A DNA stretch of 64,000 bases from Diploscapter coronatus (lineage: Eukaryota; Nematoda; Chromadorea; Rhabditida; Rhabditidae). Within the stretch, counting starts at the first letter, position 1, and each line of letters begins with the position of its first letter. The position numbers and the translations under genes are program-made. Positions 31,172-43,104 of the stretch are shown here, piece by piece. The stretch lies in NCBI GenBank assembly GCA_964036155.1, contig OZ038422.1, positions 36,417,201-36,481,200 of the forward strand. Direction: 5' to 3'. Under the pieces are notes generated by a model, which worked only from the letters and a program-made list of their open reading frames with translations, made no database searches and was not told the DNA's origin.

Positions 31172-34100
31172 ATGGTGACACAGAGGAGTAACTTGGGCAA
31201 GGACTGCCCGAGTCTGCAGCAGCTGCTCCCCAACGGTTCTGCCTCGATGTGCTACTTGATGCACACGCCTCGCGTCGAATCACCACTCAACATCGGCACT
31301 CTGCCCTACTGTGAGTCCGACAAAAATGAGCAAATTTTGAAAATGGGAATTTTTTATTTTAAGTTAACCTCTTTTCTGAGAAATATAGAAGGGATGAAAA
31401 AGGACATTGACTATAGTAAACTGAAGTTTGAATTAACAATTGAAAAGTTTCGAGTTTTGGGCGATTTGCAGTAATTTACGAGAATTTCTCGTTAATTTTA
31501 TTTTAAATCGCCCAGATCCGAAATATCATTCAGTTTGATTTTGGAGGCCGAATAGCGTTGATAAATAAAAAAAAAATTATGAACCACGCGAAACTTCAGA
31601 AAATTTTTTTTTTCAATTTCAGTCAGCAACCTGCGCAATGCGAGTGCCTTCTCCAACCTGCCCCTGGGCCAATCGCTCGACTCATTCGATTCCGTAAGTT
31701 CATGTGAAGCTTGAAGCAAAGTTTAACCAGTCTCGAGCTTTCAAGGGATATTCCTGTGTTCCACACCCACTTTTCTTTTTCCGTACCGTCTTCCTATACT
31801 TTTGGAAAGTGCGTGGACTTTTAAAGGGTCGTTTTAGAGGTCTCTGAATAGTCCTCAGATCTCGGCAGTCATTCGAACAGAATGAGGAATTTTAGAGGAG
31901 GGGCTACGTAACAAGATTTTTTGCGAAATATCCTGGCTTCAAAGGGGTTACATTCGAACATTTAAGTTTGAGCCACTGCCTGGATCTAATGCTTACGAGG
32001 AAAATTTGAGAACTCGTCGGCGATGGGTCTGTCGGACCGTTCCTCGGACTCGCGCGGCAACAGCTCGAGTGGAGGCCAGTCTTAGCTCTCGTCCGCTGTG
32101 AACACTCGCACTACTCTCCCTACCTGGTAAAAATGGAAAAGTTGATTTAGATCTGAAGTCCTAAAAGAAACTTGAAGAAAAATTTTGAACAGCTGATTTT
32201 TTGAAATTCGTCTAACTTTAAAAAAAAAAAAAAGTTCCTCTTCCAGGATATTCGATAACGCGGGCAACATCGCGGCCACTCTCTCGGACATCATCCTCAG
32301 AGGGCAATTCGTCACTTTCGCCAGCGACAAGACTGGATGCCAGTCAGTTTGAAATAATAAAATCCTTTTAGAAAATTCTGGTATGTAAAAGAAACTATCA
32401 ATTTTATTTAGAAAAATGTTTCAATGATCGAGCAAATTCTCGTCAACCCCATCAATTTCGACGTTAGATTTCTGAATCTTCAAAGATCAAAATTTCCTAA
32501 AATCTAAAATTAAACGCTATCTTAAAAAGGTGAAATTTGAAAAAAAAAAAAAATGATTTTTCAGCAGCTGTGCGGTGACGTGTTCGCCAACTTCTTTCTA
32601 CAGCACATGATCAGCCAGGTGCCGTGTTCAAAAAGATTTAACCTGATATTAGAAAACGAAACTAGTCGAAGAATCCCATGAAATTGGATTTTCAGGCGGC
32701 GAAGGACGCGTGCGGGAGGGAGATGCAGCTGTTCGTGGACAGTCTGAAGAGACATCGGCAACCGGGCGCTCAGCAGATACCCCTGTCGCGTCCTACAGAA
32801 GGCTATTGAGGTTTATTGATTAAGAAAAATTGAATTTTTCAAAGACGAGAAATTTATCGAGAAATAATTTTTTTTTTGAAGAAATTTTAAAATTCCGAGA
32901 AAATGAAAATATTGATTTCTTGCAGTGCCTGGACTGGACTCGTCCCTGACGATCGACTTGCTGGTGGAGCTGACGAAGACGAGCCTCGTGCCGCTCTGCG
33001 TCGACCAAAACGCCAATCACGTCATTCAGAAGGTTAGGTTGAATGAGTGGGCGATTTGGGAATGAGATGGGATCACCTACGGAATGTTCTTGTTTTCTAG
33101 AAAGCTGGCAAAAATACGTCTTGATCATAGCGTTGATTACATCTTCAGATTCTTCAAGGAAAAAATTTGATTGAATACTTTTATATTGATCATCTTCACC
33201 TTTCTTTTTTAACTGAACGTTCTGATTATGACACTATTCATTTACTAAATATTCTTGTTTGCTGCAGATGGTTGCCGTGTTTCCATCCGCCTCGTGGTGC
33301 CGTCTGGTGGAGCGTCTGCTGTTGGACACGTAGCAGATCATCGTCATCTCGGAGAACAGGTACGGCTGTCGCGTCATCAGATGTTCATCGAGCAGATGTG
33401 CGCGCGGACGGCCAAACATGCTAGTCAAGAAAAAATGATATTTTCTGGAAAAGAATTCAATTTTTTAAAGAAATGCTTATTTTCAAAAAGGTCTTAAAAA
33501 TGTAAGGAAAAATTCTTGGAGAAATTAAGATTATTGAAATGCAAGAGCATGTCCACATGAAAAATTTAATTTCAAAAATTCCGTATAAAAAAGGTGAAGA
33601 AAATGTTTTGAAAGTGAAAGTGGAAAATCCTGAAAAAATTGATTTTCTCCAGGACGCATTGTGCTTGTCGCTGCTGCGTGACCTGATGTCGGCGATCATG
33701 TCGAACTGCACGCGCATGGCCTCCAACGAGTTTACGAACTACGTCGTCCAGCACATCATCCAGACTCCCCTTGGCTGAGTACAGGGATGCCATCATCGAC
33801 CAGTGTCTTCTGTAAGTTGTTGGGGCAGATCTAAATTTTGAAAAAAAAAATTGAAGTTTTGAAATTGAAAATTCGGAAAATATTGAAGAAACTTTGAAAA
33901 AAAATCATTCTCAGTCTTTTTGAAACTTCCTTAGAAATAAAAAAGGAAATATTGATTTGGTTTCTTCAAGGAAGAATCTTCTCCCGATGTCGCAAGAGAA
34001 GTACGCGTCCCACGTGGCGGAGGCGGCCTTCGAGAACGCGCCGCCCGTCCTGCTCATGGAGATGATGGAGGAGACATTCGATGGCTACATGTCGCATCCA

Positions 34101-34740
34101 TAAGATTTTTAAAAATCAGAAACTCGAGATTCCTTGAGCACATTTCAGAGCATGGAAAATATGCTATATTTTAGGAAAAATTTCTATGTTTATTTGCAGA
34201 ATTTGCCTTCACATCTGTTCAGTCCGTCGTCGTTGTCGTCGTCGCGCGCGCTATCCGCATCGTCTCCCTCCAACTCGACGTCTTTGACCTCTGACACTCA
34301 ATTCGCTGATGCTTCCGCCCATTCACAGGCTCCATCACCATTCGGGTGGGCTGCGAATTTTTGTCATACAAATATTTCCACTTTGGAAAATTTCATTCAT
34401 TTTTTATTCTCCTCCAAATCATCATTTCATCTTCAAAAATATGCGAATTTTTGCAAACTAAGCAAATGCTAATCGATTTTCCTGTCGAATTTCGTTTATT
34501 AGATTTTTAGCAGAAAAGAAATCGTTAAAAGGCTTTTATACAAATCGTCTCTAGTTTAATAAAATTGAAACATTTTTCTAGGTGCAAAAAAATTGTTTGT
34601 TTTTTTTTTCAGCCCACTCGCTGCCGATGAGCAGCTATACGATCAGCCACGGCTACAGCAATCGTCAGCAGAGTTGCCGACAGGCACTCGCTCAGATCAT
34701 GTAGCTCATCATGTCCATCTACTAAAGCGCAGGGGTAAAT
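31172..34740 (+). pseudogene. Pumilio/FBF (PUF) RNA-binding protein, decayed copy
   Basis: PUF proteins bind 3'UTRs through eight helical repeats. Pieces on the plus strand appear in family order: a possible N-terminus (31172-31310), a linker with NTRTTLPT (about 32100), VTFASDKTGC (about 32315), FANFFLQHMISQ (about 32600), RYPCRVLQKAIE (about 32790), LVPLCVDQNANHVIQK (about 33010), ENRYGCRVIR (about 33370), MASNEFTNYVVQHIIQ (about 33745), AEYRDAIIDQCLL (about 33795) and SQEKYASHVAEAAFENAP, EMMEETFDGYM (about 34000-34090). The frame is broken repeatedly: TAG at about 32084, a frameshift between 32750 and 32790, TAG at about 33331, and shifts near 33380 and 33775. The pattern resembles nematode PUF-8/FBF-type proteins. 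I judge it a pseudogene, unless assembly errors cluster here. Confidence 0.75.
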
Positions 34741-34809
34741 TTGATTTTTTCGAAAATGAAAACTGATGAAATATTCTCCTGAAATGGATTTTTGAAAATT
34801 TTTAAACAT

Positions 34810-35700
34810 ACTGATTTTCAGGTCCAGTCCTCTTTAGCGCTTTCTTCATTGATCTCGAGTTCTCACTATCCCACCTCAATATTTTCTGTGAAATCATCAC
34901 ATTTCCTCAAAAATCTCTGAACTACCGTAATCATTCCAACACCCCTTAATCAATTCTGGCCACTAATTATTATCATACACAAGTCCCCTTATCCCAATAA
35001 TTAATCAAAACTTGATCCTTTGATGAAGGTTTGGAAAGTACAAGGCATTTCAGAATTTTATCTTGCAATTTCTAAATTCTCCTAGACCCTTCTTGTCGTA
35101 TTATCGTTATCTCCCGCCTTAAGGCCCAACTCATGTTAGAATTTGAAGTTTTCTGATTTCCATTCTTTTATAAATATGGCAAGATTAGTGGAGAATTGAA
35201 TTTTTGAGCAGTTTCATGAATTTTGCCATTCATTTTCTGTACCTTGACTTTGATAATGAAATTTCTAGTAATTTTAGTAGCTATTGTAATGATTCATTTC
35301 TCATTTGCTGATTTTCTCTCGAGGTCGTGTCATAACATTATCATTTTGTCTCACCTCGTATTTATCAACACTTTTTCTTTAAACTTGGTTGACCATTTTC
35401 TTTTCTTTCGTGTGTAATCTCATAGTATTGATTTTAATTTGTCGTACTTGGGTTACAACAATCTTGCAATGCTCCTTCGATACTCTCCTTCTCAACTTTT
35501 CTGTATATTCTCGTACTTATTGGTTGTAGTTCAATAAATAATGGTCAATTAAAATATTTTTGTTTTAAAGTTGGAAGTTTAGCCCAGTAATAACAATGAT
35601 CAGCATCAATATGAAAAACGATCGAAATTGCATAAGATGCATCCAATTCATGAAATAACACATGATGGAACATTAATTTTGATTGGTCAATTAAAGTGAG
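34810..35700. other. No gene recognised
   Basis: T-rich sequence after the PUF remnant. It may include the old 3' untranslated region. An AATAAA lies near 35532 (CAATAAATAATGG). Confidence 0.35.
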
Positions 35701-35819
35701 GCTTCAATTACCGATATTTTCAGAACTTGGGCAACACGGCGATTTACACATTTCTGAATCGTGCATGTTCGTACATTTAGACAAATATATGAGTCGAGTT
35801 GATGTAAGAAGATCGAATG

Positions 35820-36900
35820 AAAGTCCATGAAATAATTCAGGTTTTAATAGACGGAAAATGGGAAACGACCTGCTTTTCCTCTTCCAATTAATCGTGCCCA
35901 AATAATAACATGCAATGAAATTTTGAGATAAAGAATATTCAGGTCTTACACAAAACATGTCCCTCACCTCTTTGGAAGGTGTCGGAAAACTGTTGTTGAT
36001 GACATTTTTGGCGTTTCTATATTTTTGTTGGTTGCACTAATTTCCCCCTTCTACAGAATTTGAATGATCTTTCCCCTTCTCATCTCTGTGATCTCATCCA
36101 TTTTTTCATTATTACTTTCTCAATTAAAGGCTCTACTACAATCACTACCGTCTTCAGTCAATTGATCAGTTTGAAAGACGAGTAAGAAAGTGCTAGAGTT
36201 GCAAGTCAATGAAGAAAAAGAGATAGATAGTGCGAGTTGAGTTGGAGTAGTAGACATGTTATTATGCAGTTGTTGTGAAAGTTTGGAAGGAATCGGAGTC
36301 AGAAGAGAAGAAGAATACAGTTATTTGGGAGTTTATTGATGTTTTCAAGCCTTACACAGCATTATCCCTACTCTTGGCTCTTTCGAAGATGTCGGGGGAT
36401 TGTTATTGATGAAATTTCTGAGTAAATGTGAATAAATGCGAATTCTGAGAGTATTTGAGTGTTTCTTATGATGAGAATTGTTTTGGGAAGTCGAGGAAGT
36501 GTTGTTGATGCAGAATCTGACTAAATTGTATATTGTACATGGAAGTAGTATTGTTGATGCAAATTCTGAAGTTTCTGAATCTGAAATGAATCAATTTTTG
36601 GCCTTACCTTCCTCACCCTCCCCTCTGCCTATCCTCGCCTCTTGCGAATGCATCGGAGGATAATTGTTGATAAAATTTCTGAATAAATGCTGAAAAATGT
36701 GAACTTTGATTGATGGCATGAGTGCGAATTCTTAGTTGACTGAATTCTGACTTATGGCCCGGATTCGGACTTGTACTATAGTGAAATATCTAGCACAGGG
36801 GCGGAGATAGTTGGGATTGAAGATTTGGAGGTTGGATGTAGATGAGACTAGAGATTTGATGAGGAATTTGTTCTGATTTTGATTTTGATGGTTTTCGAAG
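35820..36900 (+). repeat. Duplicated leader region of the Kelch locus
   Basis: GGTTTTAATAGACGGAAAAT at about 35840 matches the start of the Kelch piece at 37300. AAGATGTCGGGGGATTGTT at about 36389 and neighbouring sequence match 18490-18620. The region is a patchwork of partial copies of one locus, some related to the tandem unit at 17.6-18.3 kb. No intact frame is visible. Confidence 0.5.
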
Positions 36901-37210
36901 GTTTGATGGTGAATGATGATATGAAGTAGAGGGTAGTGATAGTGAGGTGAGGGAGGTCTGTTTAATTCGATGTTAGTGATGCTTACTAACCTATTCCTTG
37001 TCTTATCCTATTCCTTACCCTATCCCTACGCTCGTTTAACCCTAACTTGCACTTACGTGCTTAGTGGATGAATAGATATGCTGCAGATTGGAGTTGCATC
37101 ATGGTATTTGGAGGTTCAAAGAAGGGCGATATTTGAATTGTGATATGGCTATTTTCAGTAGTTTTTTAGTTGCTAAAATTGAAAAAATGTTGAAAAATGA
37201 CTTAAAAGAG

Positions 37211-37281
37211 AAATTACTGTGACAGTAAAAAAATTACAATATAGATCTATGTTGTAATTTTTTTTACCGTGACGGTAATTT
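37211..37281. repeat. Near-perfect palindrome
   Basis: AAATTACTGTGACAGT runs to ACAATATAGATCTATGTTGT and back to ACCGTGACGGTAATTT. The arms are about 33 bases with GATC at the centre and only a few mismatches. It would extrude or fold into a hairpin. It lies just before the Kelch piece and may be a short MITE. Confidence 0.7.
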
Positions 37282-37299
37282 TTACTTAGGCCCCACCCC

Positions 37300-37915
37300 A
37301 GGTTTTAATAGATGGAATATGGCAAACAGGACCTGCTCTTCCTCGTTCAATTAGTCGTGTCCAAACAATAATATGCGATGGGATTTTATACGGTCACATT
37401 ATAGCATATTCATCATTGTAATTATGGATATTCAGTTATTGATGGTCGTGAAAGTAGAAAGATATATCGATTATCAGGCGATGAACGGGAATGGGTTGAA
37501 ATTGGGGAGATTCCAGAAAAACGAGACTCTTTTGGAGTTGCATCGCTAAATGGAAGAATTTACATAACTGGAGGATGGAAGTCGTTAATTTTGTATGATA
37601 AATAATGTATCATTATATATTTAGTAGTGATGGTGTATTCAAATCCAGTCTGTGTTTCGACCCCTCAGCTCCAGTTGGCAGTCGAATTTCTCAAATCGCT
37701 GATATGAATTATACAAGATGTCGCCATTCGCTCATTGTCGCTAACGGAAAATTGTATGCAATCGGAGGAGAGTAAGCTGAGATTTGGTATATCTTTATAT
37801 GAAATATTTATTAACTTAGATTTCAAAAATCATCTGAATTTTTTTGCAATTCAATCGAGGAATACGATCCACAAACGAATAAATGGCGTGAAGTCGGAAA
37901 AATTAACATAAAATA
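37300..37915 (+). pseudogene. Kelch-repeat protein, 3' part
   Basis: The reading contains VLIDGIWQTGPALPR, then LSGDEREWVEIGEIPEKRD and VASLNGRIYITGGW. After a short intron with an ATTTAG acceptor (about 37624) it continues SLCFDPSAP, HSLIVANGKLYAIGGE, and then after a second intron IEEYDPQTNKWREVGKINIK and a stop at about 37915. The paired GG and the W spaced after it are Kelch hallmarks. Kelch blades mediate protein binding, often in BTB-Kelch ubiquitin ligase adaptors. No BTB domain or clean 5' part was found, and a frame break seems to lie near 37390-37440. It may be the end of a gene or a pseudogene. Confidence 0.6.
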
Positions 37916-38342
37916 GAACTTGACTATAATAATCTCAGATTTCATATAGAAATTTTATTTTAAAAATGTAAAATAATAATGTAATTTCAGTGCATATCAT
38001 ACAAACAACTCTCGAAGATATCCAGTAATAATAAAAGATAATTGGAACTGAAATAAATATTTTATTTATAAATTCTGCAACCAAGTCCGATATTTTTATA
38101 TCAATTTAAAAATAAATTTTACAAAATATACAGACCTAGGGAGCACTTTCGTCAGACGAAAAAAAAACTAAGGGGGGGGGGGTAAAACTTTTTTACCGGA
38201 GGGTAAAATTTTTACTTGGGTCCCACCCTTGCCTGTTATATATCGCTAAAACTAAGGTATTTTTTCTATTAACAAAATTTCTGGCACACCTATTGCTGCC
38301 CCACCAGCAAATTTTCTCCTTTATAAATGGTCTACTTCACCA

Positions 38343-38732
38343 TTGCAACTAACATCCAACAATTCAACTTTTGAGCATTCATTTCCACAAGAGTTGCTGC
38401 ATAAGAAGTACAAAATAGTAGGAGCTATAAAATTAGATGGTTATTTAGAGATTAAGAATAAAATAAATATAACTCATACAAATAGTAAATTTTTCTACTC
38501 AATTAACAAAAATTATCAAAATAATAATGAAAAGAAGAAAGATTATATTATAGAGGTTCCTAAAGATAATTCGATCTTCTCGAACTTTTGCTCAGGTAAT
38601 ACCAATAAAGTTGATAATATTTTTATAACATGCAATTTGATCGAAGATTGTTATGTTAACAAAAAGACGTCAAATTCAATTTATAGATTTAGACCTAATG
38701 ATGAAATAGAAATATTATTTATCATAAAGTAA
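38343..38732 (+). CDS. Unrecognised AT-rich ORF, 129 aa
   Basis: An ATG-to-stop ORF extremely rich in N, K and I, lying inside the inverted-repeat element. After its stop, another frame continues with sense-looking sequence (INLKLVDINDNLIDF, NIFIELDLKEIIH; 38757-38844), so the original product was probably longer and a frameshift has occurred. I see no catalytic motif. The beta-strand-like ending could belong to a structural protein of a virus-like element, but that is only a guess. Confidence 0.35.
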   Translation: MQLTSNNSTFEHSFPQELLHKKYKIVGAIKLDGYLEIKNKINITHTNSKFFYSINKNYQNNNEKKKDYIIEVPKDNSIFSNFCSGNTNKVDNIFITCNLIEDCYVNKKTSNSIYRFRPNDEIEILFIIK

Positions 38733-39814
38733 CTAGCAAACCAAATAAAATAAATTTAAAGTTGGTAGATATTAACGATAACTTGATTGACTTTAAGAAC
38801 ATTAACATTTTTATTGAATTGGATTTGAAAGAGATAATTCACTAACATAATAATTATTTTGAATGAGAGAAATCGCTTTAAATCCAGAACCTATTACGTA
38901 TTTATCATTTTTCCTACTAAATAATCGATAAATTCTTTATTTTTCTTTTTTCTAAGCTTTTTGATGAGACTTTATTTCCATCTCTATTCAATTTCTCGGT
39001 TATTTCATCATAATCATTAATCGATGGCTTACTCTCCTCATGATTCTTATCATCATGGACTTTTATCAGCTCGATTTTACTAGCAGTACTTTCATCTAAT
39101 AGTTTGTACTTATTATTTCTTTTAGTCATAGAAAAGACTAACACCATTTATTGTATTAATTTTTCAATTCTTATTCAATGAAAGAACAGGTGGAAAATTA
39201 GTTAAACTTGGCTTTCTTTCAATTTTAAGAAGTTTTATTTCCATTTTTACTTGGAAATGACTCTTCCTCAAAGGAAACTAATTTAATTTTATTTTGTCTC
39301 TTATTATTTAAAGAAAACTGATACGATATAAATTAATGATCTTACAATAGAGGTGTAAACCAAAGTCACACCAACTGTCACGTAAATCCTCCAATACGAT
39401 TCAAGAAACTATCTAGATCATTTATGATTTCATGAGGAATCATCGAATCATCGAATTTTTTTCATTTTCCTTCAGTTCTATTCCAATATTTGATATTTAT
39501 TTCATCCCGGTTAACAACTCCTTCTCAACGTTAGTCCAATTGTTAAAAATATTCTTTCAAAATTAATGTATCGTTCAAAACTTGTAATCCATACTCCTCT
39601 TTTATTTCGATATTCTTTAAATTAGATGCCAAACCAATTTTATTCATTCCATCAATATTATATTGCCTTTCAAGTATCAAATTTTATCATTATAAGTCTT
39701 AATCTTAATAGGCGTATAACCTTTAAAGTCATTTAAATCAGCAAATTCAAATATCGCTATGTCTCTTTATAGAAATTTTCCATCCCAATTTTAATAATAT
39801 TGCTAAAAAGCAGA

Positions 39815-40055
39815 GGGTTTTAATTGAACAAAGCTTTGGGGTTCTCAAAAAGCGATTTATGATTTTGCGAAATCAAATTCGCGTTCCTACCGATTTTGCT
39901 CCTAAAATCATTGTGTCGTGTTTTGTACTCCATAATATATTGATTAAATGGAGATTACGACCGTTTTTTACTCCTAATTTCATACCTCAAAATCTCCGCC
40001 GTCCTCCTATCAATTGCATTGGTCCTAGAAGTTTCTATACCCAACAAATGTAAAT
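39815..40055 (+). pseudogene. Harbinger transposase C-terminal remnant (DDE superfamily)
   Basis: The plus-strand reading RVLIEQSFGVLKKRF then MILRNQIRV and KIIVSCFVLHNILIK matches the end of PIF/Harbinger (HARBI1-like) DDE nucleases, where the E of the triad lies in the xxExxFGxLK motif and VLHNxLI follows. The N-terminal two-thirds with the two catalytic aspartates was not found, so it is inactive. Confidence 0.7.
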
Positions 40056-40640
40056 AAAGTTTATTTCGTTTGTGTGTGATGACATTGAAATGTAGAATGT
40101 TGTTTGAACTTGTAATTTTCGTTCTCGTCATAAGATAACAATGAATAAGAATAATACTATAAAAATCCCGAATCACAAGAAGCAGCTTTGTAAACTGCAG
40201 AGCACTCATTAAATACAATTGATCACTAGAATTAGCTAGACAACACGTAGAGATTGTTAGTAATCTGGGTTTTACGGAGCAGGAGTCGTATACTTTTTCG
40301 CTTTGTAAGCTAGACCTAGGGAGAATAATCGTTAGAAGTCTCTCTGCAATCTACCCCTCATAGATTTGTTCGCATGACAAAGTGCTCCCTAATTCTATAT
40401 TTATATGGTACCGTACCATTTTTGGCATCGTTTGACGCCAAATCCGACGTAGATGAATAGTACACGACTCCAGCTCCATTTTGAGCCCAATTTACTAATG
40501 TAATGAAAAAATTTTCGAGTACGGGCATTTGCATAGTTTACCTAAGTTTTTTCGACTTTTAGGTATAACTTGCTAGCCATCATAGCTAACGATAATAATT
40601 AGAGTATTGGATAAATTTTTCAGAAGCAAATTTTGGGATA

Positions 40641-40732
40641 CAGACCTAGGAATAGAAAGACAATCGTTAGGAGCCCCTCTGCGATTTACCCCCTCCCTAG
40701 ATTTGTTCGCCTGGCGAACTACCCTAGGTCTG
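40641..40732. mobile_element. Short inverted-repeat element (MITE), 92 bp
   Basis: It begins CAGACCTAGG and ends CCTAGGTCTG, flanked by TA on both sides. Its interior (ACAATCGTTAGGAGCCCCTC, GATTTGTTCGC) matches 40330-40378, the right end of the Harbinger-type element, so the two are family members. Confidence 0.8.
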
Positions 40733-40946
40733 TAACAAGTACAAGATAAAATATTGCGATATCATGCTTATAGCACATCAATTTCATTGAGTAATTTGTT
40801 CGAAAAACAAATTGAATTTGTCTAAACGAGCAAAAAAATTTGATTCAAATGCTCACAGAAATGTTTAGATCTGAACTTACTTTGCACTCTCAAGTTAATC
40901 CACGATAACCGTAGTTTCTTCAAATTCCTCCTGATCGAGATTGTGA

Positions 40947-42309
40947 TCATTCGTAGTCACTGGAACTCCAGCACCGAGACGCTGAATCAAGTACATTAAA
41001 GGGATTTCTTTTCCAAATATCATTTGAAGCCAGTACTTCCAAAATTGTGTTCAACTTATCGTCCATCAGGCAAAGTCTCGATTTGACGCGATTGAGCTGA
41101 ATATTCACTCGCTCCCACTCAGATGGTGATGGTCGCAAAGTGTGCGTGGAGCGCGGTTCGGGAGGCAGACTTCCATCTTCTTTGCCTTCACAGCCTTCAT
41201 CGTCCTGTTCCTCGTCATCAGGATTTTCACCCTCCAATGTCTGAAAATTGTTTATTTATTTCTATTCAATTTCACTCATTTTTCAATACAAATGAAACTT
41301 CTTACGATAGTATCAGTAGTCGAGTGTATAGTTTTGAAAGCAGGCGCATGCTTCAGGTGCGCATAAATCAACTTCTCAATCTCATCGAGAGATGAACTGA
41401 AAAGAAATTGTAAATAAAAATGAACATTGCAAGCTATGTATACACGATTAGGTTATCATTTCGAAAAAAATTAAATTAGTTACGTGATTTTGAGAACAAA
41501 ACCAAAATTTTATGAAACCCCTTACATTCCAAGACCCCGAAGAATTTTCTTCTTTGTTGCTTTTGCCTTGTACTTGATGTGATTCTGGAGTTGATTCCTT
41601 GTAATCTGCTCTTCTCCTGCAGAAAGAAGAGCAGAGTTTATCTCTTCGAGAAGCAGGCTTTTGGCTTTATCGAATCTGAAATTTGCGAACAATTTAAAAA
41701 TAGAACCATCAATCTACCTGACTTTTCCGCTGGGTTTGCTCGATCTTTTCAAAAGTTCTTGAAAATGTTTTGAGTAGTACTTCTCATGAATTTGCATTGA
41801 AATTGGCCGTGAGATATTGTCTGAAATAATACGCATAAATGATAAATTATCGATCCTTTTTGTAACGAATGTTTCTAGGAAAAGTTGTATTTGCAATCGA
41901 ATTTACCTTTCAAAATATTTGGCTTGACTTAAATATCTCGTTAATATTCTGGAAATTTCGATGACATTTCAGAATTCTAGTTTATCTGCCAAAAGACAAT
42001 GTATCATTTTTATATTTATCTCTACAAATATCCAATTCATGTTTAATCATAACTGACCTGATTTTGACTTCCTGGATTTGGTCGTGGTCTTCGATCGCTT
42101 CTGGGTCGATTTCGGGGTGCTGCTACTTGCTAGATTGATAGTCCCCTCATCTGAGTCACTAGATTCTATAACCAAAACGCCTGAAAATAATACATCCAAT
42201 TACTTGAAAAACTGAAAGAGCCCTTACGACGTCGTTTCTGCTGTTTCGCAGTACTTTTTACAGAACTGCGTCCCAAACCATTCGATTCATCGGAGCTAGA
42301 TTTGTCCAT
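40947..42309 (-). CDS. Unrecognised nuclear-type protein, 280 aa
   Basis: Six minus-strand exons join in frame (843 nt): 42228-42309, 42058-42180, 41718-41820, 41526-41675, 41306-41396, 40947-41240. The start is the first ATG of a Ser/Lys-rich segment. Residues 1-70 are basic and serine-rich (KSTAKQQKRRR; STPKSTQKRSKTTTKSRKSK), resembling nuclear localisation signals, with one acidic SSDSDEG patch. The middle (about 80-180) is predicted helical (FDKAKSLLLEEINSALLS; SSLDEIEKLIYAHLKHAP). The C-terminal third begins with an acidic run (NPDDEEQDDEGCEGKEDG). No catalytic motif or known domain is evident. A chromatin or RNA-associated role is only an inference from composition. It is one of the few intact genes here and has clean GT-AG introns. 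Confidence 0.75.
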
Positions 42310-43090
42310 TCACTTGAAAATAAATACATTTAATCATTTGAAAAAAGATTGCAGTGAAAATATTGGAACAAAGCTCAGTCACAATTAAACAATTGAAAAA
42401 AGAACCTTAAAACGCGATTTATAAGACTCGAACAACAATCGAAGAAGACTTAACCATTGTAGCTAGAGACCGCCAGCTATTCTGCCAAATTCATTCTGGC
42501 ACTATGTTTTCTACATTTTTCAGGGGCTGAGGTGCCCTTCTAACCATCCCTACCAAAAAACCGCGAAAAAATACGTTAATGATGAAAAAATTGATAAATT
42601 TTAACGCGAAAATAGGAAAAATCGCTCCTTTTCGTGGACAAGGGAAAGGGGCGTGGCCTATCTGCAAAAGGTACTGTGCCGCTCGCCGCCTCTCTTTTCT
42701 CTGCACTCTCTTCCATTTCAGCATTGGTTTCTTTTATTTTCGCTCATTTCTCTCGATTTTCTCGTTGAAGTCGTTATTTTTTTATTTTGCTTTATCAGAA
42801 TCGTTCAAAATCTCTGTCTTCACGAAGCTGTTCAAGCGAGATATCGGAAATACCATTTCCTGGTCAAAAATCTCACTTTTTTAAAACTCGATTTTTTAGA
42901 CAAGAAAATGCTGCACAAGATGATGCCGATCCCACTGGGGATTATCGGCCTCGTGTTTGGAAATGTGGCAGAAATTTGAGGGATATCGAGGAGGAAACTC
43001 AGATACAAAAATTAAAAAAAAGGAATCGATTTCTTCAAATTTTATGAATTTTCATGATTTCTCTAAAAATCCTATTTTGATTTTTTAATA
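42310..43090. other. No gene recognised
   Basis: Sequence between the 280-aa gene and the KH-like pieces. A reading at about 42905-43010 (ENAAQDDADPTGDYRPRVW) could be an exon of the following gene, but I cannot join it. The rest is AT-rich. Confidence 0.35.
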
Positions 43091-43104
43091 TTTGTATTTT
43101 CAGA

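Larger units (their letters stand above)
38131..40390. mobile_element. PIF/Harbinger-type element, 2.26 kb
   Basis: The ends are inverted: AGACCTAGGGAGCACTTTCG at the left, and the right end reads inward as AGGGAGCACTTTGTCATGCG. Inside, 39815-40055 encodes the C-terminal end of a Harbinger transposase. The remainder is very AT-rich with an unrecognised 129-codon ORF (38343-38732) and degraded frames on the minus strand (38917-39760). It may be composite, since a MITE-like unit sharing the AGACCTAGGG start fills 40312-40390. Confidence 0.6.

Noticed and set aside
35704..35967. Minus-strand 87-codon ORF
   Set aside because: It overlaps a Kelch-like fragment on the plus strand and has no motif or splice support.
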